Positions 1 to 5,708 of a stretch of DNA of 6,306 bases are shown piece by piece. Every line of letters starts with the position of its first letter. Positions within the stretch are counted from its first letter, which is position 1. Under the pieces are notes generated by a model. It was not told the DNA's origin. It did not search any database and saw only the letters and a list, made by a program, of their open reading frames with translations. This DNA is from a bacterium (GTDB lineage: Bacteria > Electryoneota > RPQS01): assembly GCA_028711875.1 (NCBI GenBank), contig JAQTRJ010000135.1:1-6306 (forward strand), in the 5' to 3' direction. Position numbers and translations under genes: made by a program.

Positions 1-596
1 ACGACTGGGTGATTCTGCCGCAGGAGACTCTGGGCGCGCCCATTTTCCTCACCTTCTGGGCGGCATCGTATAGCGCCGACTATCCGGAGAACTACGAGAT
101 TCGCGTGTCCACCACCGGCACGCAGCCGGCCAACTTCACGAACCTGATCGCGAGCGTCACCGACCATCCGAATCCGTGGACGGTGCATACGCATGATCTG
201 TCGGCCTTTGCCAATCAGCCGTTCTACGTTGCGATCCACTATGTGTCTCAGGATGAATTCGTGCTGATGATTGACGACGTGACTCTGGAAGGCGCGGAAC
301 CAAACGCCGTCGAGGATCTGCCGACACTGGCGCGCGAGTTCGCCTTCCACGGCAACTATCCGAATCCGTTCAACGCGCAGACGCAGTTCAGCTTCGCACT
401 GGATCGCGCGGGCGACGTGCAACTCACGCTGTTCAACATCACCGGACAGGAAGTGGCACGGGTCGTGGATGGAACGATGAATGCGGGCACGCACGTGGTT
501 CCGTTCGACGCCAGCTCGCTGCCGTCGGGCGTTTACCTTGCGCACCTGACCGCAAACGGGCATTCGGCCACGCACAAAATGATGCTGCTGAAGTAG
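1..596 (+). CDS. C-terminal part of a T9SS-secreted choice-of-anchor-J protein (5' end off window)
   Basis: The reading frame enters from the left edge (first full codon GAC at position 3) and ends at TAG 594-596, giving 197 visible residues. The GTG at 9 is an internal valine: the same place in the gene at 998 reads DDWLILP, and here it reads DWVILP. Visible first is the second half of a choice-of-anchor-J beta-sandwich (about residues 1-97), with WAASYSADYPENYEIRVS, HDLSAFANQPFYVA and the closing strand LMIDDVTLEG. A short linker follows, then a type A T9SS sorting domain from about residue 113 (FHGNYPNPFNAQT, then GVYLAHL and a final MLLK). Family knowledge: such domains direct export across the outer membrane by the type IX system and are usually cleaved on the way. 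The product should therefore be extracellular or surface attached. The anchor-J fold is generally a non-catalytic adhesion or binding module, and any enzymatic domain would lie upstream of the window. It is a paralogue of the next gene but goes from anchor-J to sorting domain with no inserted domains. Confidence 0.9.
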   Translation, partial: DWVILPQETLGAPIFLTFWAASYSADYPENYEIRVSTTGTQPANFTNLIASVTDHPNPWTVHTHDLSAFANQPFYVAIHYVSQDEFVLMIDDVTLEGAEPNAVEDLPTLAREFAFHGNYPNPFNAQTQFSFALDRAGDVQLTLFNITGQEVARVVDGTMNAGTHVVPFDASSLPSGVYLAHLTANGHSATHKMMLLK

Positions 597-613
597 TTTT
601 CGAGATGCGGGAG

Positions 614-640
614 GACCGGGCGGCTGCGCGCCGCCCGGTC
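614..640. terminator. Strong GC-rich hairpin 18 bases after the upstream gene; possible terminator
   Basis: Bases 614-624 (gaccgggcggc) pair perfectly with 630-640 (gccgcccggtc), an 11-bp, almost all-GC stem closing a 5-base loop (tgcgc). It starts 17 bases after the TAG of the upstream gene, a normal place for transcription termination or 3'-end protection. No T-tract follows on either strand, so it is not a textbook intrinsic terminator. It may instead be half of a dispersed repeat together with the hairpin at 652-680. The structure is seen directly; the function is inferred. Confidence 0.5.
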
Positions 641-651
641 GCTCCGGCATC

Positions 652-680
652 GCCGGTCGGCTGCAAGCAGCCGACACGGC
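652..680. repeat. Second GC-rich hairpin, paired with the one at 614-640
   Basis: The outer arms gccg (652-655) and cggc (677-680) pair, a single A (676) bulges out, and the inner arms gtcggctg (656-663) and cagccgac (668-675) pair perfectly around the tetraloop caag. It lies 11 bases after the hairpin at 614-640. Two GC-rich hairpins with a short linker outside coding sequence resemble the general architecture of REP/BIME-like or other dispersed intergenic repeats. That reading is inference, because no second copy is present in the window. Confidence 0.45.
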
Positions 681-699
681 AAATGGGAACTCCGCGGTG

Positions 700-971
700 C
701 CGGTCTTTCAACATTTGTCGTTGCCATTCTCTCACCATTCGCCGTTGTCATTCTCTCAATATTCTCCGGTGCCGATCTCTCAACATTCGCCGTTGTCGGT
801 CTCTCAACACTCGCCGTTGTCAGTCTCTCGACATTCGCCGGTGCCGGTTTTTCAACATTTGTCGTTGTCAGTCTCTCAACACTCGCCGTTGTCAGTCTCT
901 CGACATTCGCCGGTGCCGGTCTTTCAACATTTGTCGTTGTCATTCTCTCAACATTCGCCGTTGTCGGTCTC
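700..971. repeat. Minisatellite: eleven 24-bp tandem units plus a partial twelfth
   Basis: Eleven contiguous 24-base units start at 700, 724, 748, 772, 796, 820, 844, 868, 892, 916 and 940, and a partial unit (tcggtctc) starts at 964. The core is tctcaacattcgccgttg with scattered substitutions. There are no unique spacers. Units 6 and 9 are identical, 1 and 10 are identical, and 5/8 and 7/10 differ by one base each, so units 5-7 and 8-10 form a 72-bp higher-order duplication. The plus strand is pyrimidine-rich and, at roughly half G+C, the array is less GC-rich than the flanking genes. Units ending in gttg could form a weak 4-bp stem (caac with gttg); units 3, 6 and 9 end in ggtg and could not. 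All three plus-strand frames and one minus-strand frame stay open because the unit length is a multiple of three. The commonest variable unit positions (1, 3, 4, 8, 15, 17, 19, 22) are not concentrated at third codon positions of a single frame, which argues against coding. Function unknown. Confidence 0.93.
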
Positions 972-978
972 CAGACCG
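965..978. repeat. Small inverted repeat closing the right end of the 24-bp array
   Basis: The partial last unit runs into its own reverse complement: cggtct (965-970), two bases cc, then agaccg (973-978). As a folded hairpin this is realistically a 5-bp stem (cggtc/gaccg) with the tetraloop tcca. The right arm extended (agaccggca, 973-981) is also the exact reverse complement of tgccggtct at 698-706, where the array begins, so the array is bracketed by a 9-bp inverted repeat. It ends about 17 bases before the start codon at 998 and could shape the 5' leader of that mRNA; this is inferred. Confidence 0.45.
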
Positions 979-997
979 GCAATGGCATAGCGAACGG

Positions 998-2929
998 ATG
1001 ATTCAACTCGCGCTTTTCATCCTCGCGTTTCTTTGGGCGGCGCTGCCTCTGCAGGCGACGCCGCTCGCGCACAAACTCGCCGCACCCGCGTCGAATAAGA
1101 CTTCGATGGGCGTGCGCGAATCCGCGCATTCGGGAGAGACGTGGGGACGAAGCGGACGAACAACGCTCGACGAGTCGCTGCTGGCGGAAGATTTCGAAGC
1201 CGTAGCGCCGGGCGAATTGCCGGACGGATGGATTCAAGCGGACGGCGACGGCGGCTATTGTTCATGGTTCGCCGCGCTCTCGCAATGGCGGGTCGTTCGC
1301 CGCGACGACTTTCCCGCGCACAGCGGCCGCAAGATTATTTTCTGCCACTACAACGATCAGGCGCTGCCCAACGACGACTGGCTGATTCTGCCGCGCGTCC
1401 ACGCCGGAGGACTCCTCACGCTGCGCTACTGGGCGGCCTCGCAAGACCCGTCCTATCCCGAAAGCTACGAGGTGCGCGTGTCCACCGTCGGAACCGCGCC
1501 GTCCGATTTCACCGCGCTCATCCACACGGAGACGGCGGTGCCGAGCGACTGGACGCCGCGCGAACACGATCTCTCCGCCTACGCGAATCAACCGTTTTAC
1601 GTCGCGTTTCATTACATGGCGGCGAATCGTTTCGCGCTTAAGCTCGACGACGTAGAGCTCGAAGGCGAGCCGGTGAACGTAGGTTGGATCACCGGGATCG
1701 TAACCAACGATTCGGCCGAAACCGTCGCCGGAGCGCGAGTCACGATTGCCGAACTCGGTCGCAGCGCGTGGACGGATTCCACGGGAATGTATATCCTGCC
1801 GATGATATCCGCGGGGAATCATTCCCTGGAGTTTTATCACAAGCATCATCTTCCCTATCCCGCCGCGCAAGTCACCGTTGCGGCCGACGAGACGACGCGG
1901 GTGGACGCGGTGTTCGAAAAACGGCTGCTGCGGTTCTACAATCACTGGTACGGTTTGTCACCGGAACCGATCCGCGATTTCGACACGACCGGCATCTGGC
2001 TGAACATCAGCGATACGGCGCTCGTTTACGACGTGGACGTTACGGTATCTCTGACTCATCCGCGCGTGGGCGATCTGGAGATCTGGCTGCAGTGGGTGGA
2101 CACGACCCGCGTACCGTTGGTTCACGCGGATCTCTATCAGACCGGCGCCGACGTAATCCATTGCGTTTTCGACGACGACGCGCCGCTACCGTTCGCCGCG
2201 GGCGAACCGCCCTACACCGGAGCGTGGCGGCCCGCGCAGCCGCTGTCCACGTTGGACGGAGACTCGATCTCGATCATCCGCAACGACATTCGCTATCGCA
2301 CGCACTGGCTGTACGTTTACGACGGAGCCGCTCGCGACGAAGGTTTTCTCTCCGGTTTCTTCTATCGGCTGGCGACTCCCTATGCGCTGCTGCGGGGAAC
2401 GGTGACCGACGCGGTCAGCGGGCTTGCGCTCGACAGCGTGACCGTGTTCTTCCACAATTCCCGCCGCGATCTGGACACGCTGACCACCGCCGACGGACGC
2501 TATCTGTTTCCGGTGATTCCGATTCCGTCCGGCATCGGTTCAGCGCGGTTCGAGCGCGAGGGCTATGAAACGCTCACGCGGATCGTGAATCCTTTGGCGG
2601 GAGCGCCGACGGAACTGAATGTCCAGCTCGCGCCGATCGTGTCCGCGCAGGAGGTGATTGCTCCGTTCGAGTTCCGTTTCGACGGCTGCTATCCGAATCC
2701 GTTCAACGCGCAAACGCGGATCCGCTTTTCGCTGCCGCAAGCCGCGGCCGTGACGATCACTCTGTACAACGTGCTCGGCGAAGTCGCGGCGGAACCGCTG
2801 GACGGTTGGCTTACGCCGGGAGAGTATGAAGTTCCGCTGCGCGCGGACGGACTGGCCTCGGGAGTGTACCTGATTCATCTGCGCGCGGGCGAACATCAAA
2901 GCCTCCGCAAGGCCGTGATGCTGAAGTAG
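998..2929 (+). CDS. Multidomain T9SS-secreted protein: anchor-J, CarbReg-like, P-domain, CarbReg-like, sorting domain
   Basis: The product has 643 residues. The ATG at 998 is chosen because it opens a clear signal peptide (MIQLALFILAFLWAALPLQA, cut near residue 20). The frame stays open upstream to 605 only through the repeat array and gives a low-complexity Arg/Cys sequence there. No good Shine-Dalgarno precedes 998. Domains in order: choice-of-anchor-J at about 62-223 (DWLILP near 128-133, HDLSAYANQPFYVA, closing LKLDDVELEG); a carboxypeptidase-regulatory-like beta-sandwich at about 228-308 (ITGIVTNDSAETVAGARV); a proprotein-convertase P-domain-like region at about 312-458 (VTVSLTHPRVGDLEIWL, FDDDAPLPF, PPYTGAWRPAQPLSTLDG); a second regulatory-like sandwich at about 464-547 (LRGTVTDAVSGLALDSV); and a T9SS type A sorting domain at about 556-643 (CYPNPFNAQT, GVYLIHL). 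No protease or other catalytic domain is visible. Family knowledge: these modules are folding, adhesion or substrate-contact domains of exported proteins. The likely role is a surface or extracellular structural or adhesive protein; the exact function is unknown. It is paralogous to the gene ending at 596. Confidence 0.9.
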   Translation: MIQLALFILAFLWAALPLQATPLAHKLAAPASNKTSMGVRESAHSGETWGRSGRTTLDESLLAEDFEAVAPGELPDGWIQADGDGGYCSWFAALSQWRVVRRDDFPAHSGRKIIFCHYNDQALPNDDWLILPRVHAGGLLTLRYWAASQDPSYPESYEVRVSTVGTAPSDFTALIHTETAVPSDWTPREHDLSAYANQPFYVAFHYMAANRFALKLDDVELEGEPVNVGWITGIVTNDSAETVAGARVTIAELGRSAWTDSTGMYILPMISAGNHSLEFYHKHHLPYPAAQVTVAADETTRVDAVFEKRLLRFYNHWYGLSPEPIRDFDTTGIWLNISDTALVYDVDVTVSLTHPRVGDLEIWLQWVDTTRVPLVHADLYQTGADVIHCVFDDDAPLPFAAGEPPYTGAWRPAQPLSTLDGDSISIIRNDIRYRTHWLYVYDGAARDEGFLSGFFYRLATPYALLRGTVTDAVSGLALDSVTVFFHNSRRDLDTLTTADGRYLFPVIPIPSGIGSARFEREGYETLTRIVNPLAGAPTELNVQLAPIVSAQEVIAPFEFRFDGCYPNPFNAQTRIRFSLPQAAAVTITLYNVLGEVAAEPLDGWLTPGEYEVPLRADGLASGVYLIHLRAGEHQSLRKAVMLK

Positions 2930-2959
2930 CCTTCTCGTTCCACTCTCTTTCTGATAAGC

Positions 2960-2994
2960 AAACAGCCCTCGCCGGATTCCGGCGAGGGCTGTTT
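2960..2994. terminator. Bidirectional intrinsic terminator between converging genes
   Basis: A perfect 16-bp stem: 2960-2975 (aaacagccctcgccgg) pairs with 2979-2994 (ccggcgagggctgttt) around the 3-base loop att. It lies 30 bases after the stop of the plus-strand gene (2929) and 18 bases from the stop of the minus-strand gene (3013). Its outer arms give a short T run on either strand (gctgttt), so it can serve both transcripts. The U-tract is short, but the placement and symmetry make a shared terminator the best reading. Confidence 0.88.
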
Positions 2995-3012
2995 CATCGG
3001 GAATACCCTGGA

Positions 3013-3969
3013 CTACTTTTCTTTTTTCTTATATCCCTCGGGGATTTCGAAGGACGCGGCGGCTACGGGGTTCGTGGCGGCCTCGGTGAGTTCGCCGGTG
3101 GAGCTGAACCGCACCTTCCATACGTACTCGGGAGCCTCGTTTTTCGTTTTCTTCTTTCCGCCGAACGGCAGCTTGCTCATCATCTCGTCCTGCGCGGCTT
3201 CGGCGGCAATCTGCTTCAGCGACTTGCCCTTAATGGCGTGGCGCTTGATCTCGATCAAATTCTGCACCGATTCGCCGGGAGCCTTCTGAAACACGGCATA
3301 GAGACTGTCGAACTGCGCGCGATAGAGCGCCGCGGCCTGCATCAGCCCCGGAGTGAGCGCCCACGAATCGAGACCGAGCGCTTCGGCGTAACGGCGATAG
3401 AAATCGGCGATCTCCCCGCGGCCGGGAACGTCCTCGCTGTTCCACGTGTCCAGCGTGATCACGACCTGATCGTTCGCGTCCTGCTTATTCACGCCGGCGG
3501 CCACGAGCTTCGCGTTGCGGCAGGGGTATCCGGCGACGGTTTTCGGATTCGGATCGGACTCATCCGTCACCGTCCATTCGTACAGCTCCTCGCCGGTGGT
3601 GTCGGCTTCTTCGGCGTCTTCCTCTTCCCCCTGCTGCTGCATTTCGGATAAACCCTTCTCGATCATTTCGCGGAACTCGGCAAAGGTCATTTCCGTGTAG
3701 GTCTTCTCCTTCGGATCGAGCGTCCAGATCAGCTGCTGATCGAGCCGGATGATCGTCTTGGATTCGGTGGGCTTGCCGCGGGTCATGGTCTTCATGAAGC
3801 CGCGCGTCCACTTGACGGTGGACTCGTCGGCAGAGCGGTCACCGGCCACATACTGGGTCGAGGTGGATTCGTTTGCGCCCATAAACGCGGCGGTCGTTTT
3901 ATGCTTGCGCACCACGTCGGCCTGCGCCGCGGCGGCGAGCAGCAGAAGGATCATCAACAGCCATTTCAT
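3013..3969 (-). CDS. DUF4412-like secreted (periplasmic) protein
   Basis: The product has 318 residues. It opens with a signal peptide (MKWLLMILLLLAAAAQA, predicted cut after residue 17). The mature part resembles the DUF4412 family: early strands with TTAAFMGANESTSTQYVAGD (25-44), then IIRLDQQLIWTLDPKEKTYT (73-92), and a close in FEIPEGYKK near the C-terminus. In that family the 'RLD..iw.LDp..ktY.e' strand and the 'F.iP.gy' ending are typical; the fold is expected to resemble periplasmic lipid-binding or LolA-like sheets, but no biochemical role is established. Particular to this copy are an acidic, Gln-rich insert at about 101-118 (EMQQQGEEEDAEEADTTGEE), a helical stretch at about 185-270 between the two halves, a single Cys (140) in the mature part, and a lysine-rich tail. 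The start is backed by a good Shine-Dalgarno. It is the last gene of the minus-strand cluster, 20 bases after the barrel gene, so it probably works in the envelope with that protein. Confidence 0.82.
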   Translation of the reverse strand: MKWLLMILLLLAAAAQADVVRKHKTTAAFMGANESTSTQYVAGDRSADESTVKWTRGFMKTMTRGKPTESKTIIRLDQQLIWTLDPKEKTYTEMTFAEFREMIEKGLSEMQQQGEEEDAEEADTTGEELYEWTVTDESDPNPKTVAGYPCRNAKLVAAGVNKQDANDQVVITLDTWNSEDVPGRGEIADFYRRYAEALGLDSWALTPGLMQAAALYRAQFDSLYAVFQKAPGESVQNLIEIKRHAIKGKSLKQIAAEAAQDEMMSKLPFGGKKKTKNEAPEYVWKVRFSSTGELTEAATNPVAAASFEIPEGYKKKEK

Positions 3970-3977
3970 GGTCGAAA

Positions 3978-3985
3978 TCCTTTTT
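3978..3985 (-). promoter_or_regulatory. Shine-Dalgarno of the DUF4412-like gene
   Basis: Read on the minus strand, these bases give AAAAAGGA, with the AAGGA core 8 bases before the ATG at 3969. It fits in the 20-base gap after the TAA of the barrel gene (3990) and leaves no room for a separate promoter outside upstream coding sequence, which supports co-transcription. Confidence 0.7.
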
Positions 3986-3989
3986 CCGT

Positions 3990-5693
3990 TTAGCGGAATA
4001 AAAGTTGGAGCGAGCCTTCGGGGCGAAGCTGCGCGTCTTCGCCGGTGGGCATGTCATAGCGAACTCCCGCACGGAACCGCACGATGCTGACGTCAAGCTG
4101 AGCGCTGCCGCCGAGTTCGGGAGCCTCGAAGTAGGGATAGAAGAGCTCCTCGATCACGGACTCCTGCGTGCCCTGCTTGATTTTTTCCGTGAGCGTATTG
4201 TTGCGGAACGAGAGTTCGAATTGCAGCCGCGTTTGCTCGCGATTGTACGGCGCGAAACGCAGCGCGGCGGTTTGATAGAACTGCCCGACGCGCAGCAAGC
4301 CTCGTTGAACCGCCGGATCGCCGGCAACCGCGGAGTCCGTAAATTCATAGTGCAGGTTGGGAATCATGAGCTCACCGAGGGAGATCATGAACTGCGCGGA
4401 CTCGGTGAGCCGCGCCGAAAGCGCGCCCTCGACTTCGTAGCCGCCGTCGTGTTCCCAGCGGAACGGCATGGATTTGTCTCCGGACGAGACGCGGGCGGCA
4501 AGAGTTTCGTCCAGATTCAGATCGTAGCCCGATTTCCGTCCGCCGGGAATCCAGCCGGAGAGTTTCAGCCACGCGCCGAGCCGCTTGCCCGCTCCATAGG
4601 ACGCGAGTTTATCAAGCCCGAGCTTGGCGGTCATCTCGTATTGCGCGAGGTCCTGCACGCTCGGTTCGTCGTAGAGATCCTCGTCCCACGCGGCGCGGGC
4701 GCGATCCCAGAACAGATCGTCGTGATAGATCGTGCGAATGCCGCCGAACAGGAAAAAGCTGCGATCCCAGGCGGGGATGAACATCGTTTCCAGCGACGTG
4801 GAGAGGAAGCGCGGCGAGAGCGTGTCGCTCTTCCACGGCGCCATCTCAGCCACGAAGCGCAAGCCGACGCGCGAATGAATATCCTGCCGGCCGCTGATCC
4901 ACGGATCCCACACGCCGAAATCCCACTCGTTGCCCGCGCCGAGCGATATCTGGCCGCGCGAGGCTTCGCGCTTGCTCATGCTGTAACCGCCGCCGAGCGT
5001 GCCCAGCGCATAGCGATAATAGAGACCGCGCGGATTGCGCAGCAGATCGGACGGAATGAACACCGTGTCGTGGATCGGGTCGGAGTGAACGGTGATGACT
5101 TCGGGAACGTAGAGCGTGTCGTGGAGGTAAACCATCACCGTGTCCACGCGCGGACCGAGCGGCGGCGGAAAGTTGACTTTCGTCGAGTCGAAATTCCACG
5201 CCATGACCGACTGCCCGGACGGTGTGAAGCGGAAGTAGCCTTCCACCGCATCGCCGCGATAGCCGCGGGCGAGCCGTTCGGAAAGTCCGGCCATGAGTCC
5301 GTAGCCGAGCGACTGCCCGCCGCGGCGCACGTAGGCCAGCGAATCGAAGCGGCCGAAATACTGCCGCGTTTCGTGAATCTCCACATTGGGCGGAAGACGG
5401 AACGAACGCAGGAGCGAATCGAGCCGCGCGCTGATTGGAGCCAGCCGGAGCACGCGCCCCGACGGGAAAAGCTGCACCACGTCGTTTTCGTCGAAGCCGT
5501 CGCTCTGCACGTCGGTGATGGTCATGCGCTCGATGGTCTCCGAGCCCAAGAGCAGCTCGTCGCGCAGCACGGTCATGTCGGCCGGGCCGGTGACGTTCTG
5601 GATCGTGGTGAGCCGGAATTCGAGATCGGCGGCGGACGCGATCGCGGCGACGAACGCGCATCCGACAATCAGAAACAAAGTGCGGGCGGACAT
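3990..5693 (-). CDS. Exported protein with a probable C-terminal outer-membrane beta-barrel, function unknown
   Basis: The product has 567 residues from the ATG at 5693. This start is preferred over an in-frame ATG at 5741 because it opens a signal peptide (MSARTLFLIVGCAFVAAIASA, cut near residue 21) and overlaps the upstream TAA by one base. After the signal come about 160 residues with an extended character (NVTGPADMTVLRDELLLGSE and a region around FGRFDSLAYVRRGGQSLGYG). A Pro/Asp/Thr/Val linker with two HDT motifs follows at about 182-214 (VDTVMVYLHDTLYVPEV, then HDTVFIP). From about 225 to the end the sequence alternates polar and hydrophobic residues with many aromatic strand ends (YALGTLGGGYSM, SLGAGNEWDFGVW, TMFIPAWDRSFFLFGGI, LRFAPYNREQTRLQFELSFR) and closes in SLQLLFR. 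This fits a Gram-negative outer-membrane barrel of perhaps 14-18 strands, which is inference. IVGC (9-12) resembles a lipobox, but hydrophobic residues continue after it, so ordinary cleavage is more likely. I do not recognise a named family. It sits between a TPR-like gene and a DUF4412-like gene. Confidence 0.8.
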   Translation of the reverse strand: MSARTLFLIVGCAFVAAIASAADLEFRLTTIQNVTGPADMTVLRDELLLGSETIERMTITDVQSDGFDENDVVQLFPSGRVLRLAPISARLDSLLRSFRLPPNVEIHETRQYFGRFDSLAYVRRGGQSLGYGLMAGLSERLARGYRGDAVEGYFRFTPSGQSVMAWNFDSTKVNFPPPLGPRVDTVMVYLHDTLYVPEVITVHSDPIHDTVFIPSDLLRNPRGLYYRYALGTLGGGYSMSKREASRGQISLGAGNEWDFGVWDPWISGRQDIHSRVGLRFVAEMAPWKSDTLSPRFLSTSLETMFIPAWDRSFFLFGGIRTIYHDDLFWDRARAAWDEDLYDEPSVQDLAQYEMTAKLGLDKLASYGAGKRLGAWLKLSGWIPGGRKSGYDLNLDETLAARVSSGDKSMPFRWEHDGGYEVEGALSARLTESAQFMISLGELMIPNLHYEFTDSAVAGDPAVQRGLLRVGQFYQTAALRFAPYNREQTRLQFELSFRNNTLTEKIKQGTQESVIEELFYPYFEAPELGGSAQLDVSIVRFRAGVRYDMPTGEDAQLRPEGSLQLLFR

Positions 5694-5708
5694 TACGGGT
5701 TGTGCTCC
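5691..5708 (-). promoter_or_regulatory. Translational coupling junction (TAATG) with internal Shine-Dalgarno
   Basis: On the minus strand the TAA of the TPR-like gene (5695-5693) shares its last A with the ATG of the barrel gene (5693-5691). A GGAG lies at 5708-5705, inside the last codons of the upstream gene and 11 bases before the ATG, a little far but usable. This overlap suggests that ribosomes ending the first gene start the second, and it fixes the barrel gene's start. Confidence 0.7.

Noticed and set aside
700..971. CRISPR array
   Set aside because: The 24-bp units are directly contiguous, with no unique spacers and no cas genes nearby.
697..990. 97-codon plus-strand frame with SQHSPLSV-type repeats
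   Set aside because: It lies almost wholly inside the array, exists because 24 is divisible by three, and has no Shine-Dalgarno or family resemblance.
605..997. N-terminal extension of the plus-strand gene at 998 back to an ATG at 605
   Set aside because: The extension consists of hairpin and tandem-repeat sequence giving an Arg/Cys-rich low-complexity peptide and would bury a clear signal peptide at residue 132, which would block export.
597..997. Promoter for the gene at 998
   Set aside because: TTGTCA-like boxes recur every 24 bases in the array, but none is followed at the right spacing by a convincing -10 box, and no Bacteroidota-type TTTG / TAnnTTTG pair was found.
533..1237. 234-codon minus-strand frame with an 8-residue NVERLTTA-type repeat
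   Set aside because: It is antisense to two genuine genes at its ends. Within the array most unit-to-unit changes fall at non-silent positions of this frame, and no recognisable domain or start context supports it.
5658..5693. Lipoprotein reading of the barrel gene (IVGC at residues 9-12)
   Set aside because: The h-region before the Cys would be only about five residues and the hydrophobic stretch continues another seven residues to a good ASA cleavage site, so ordinary signal peptidase cleavage fits better.
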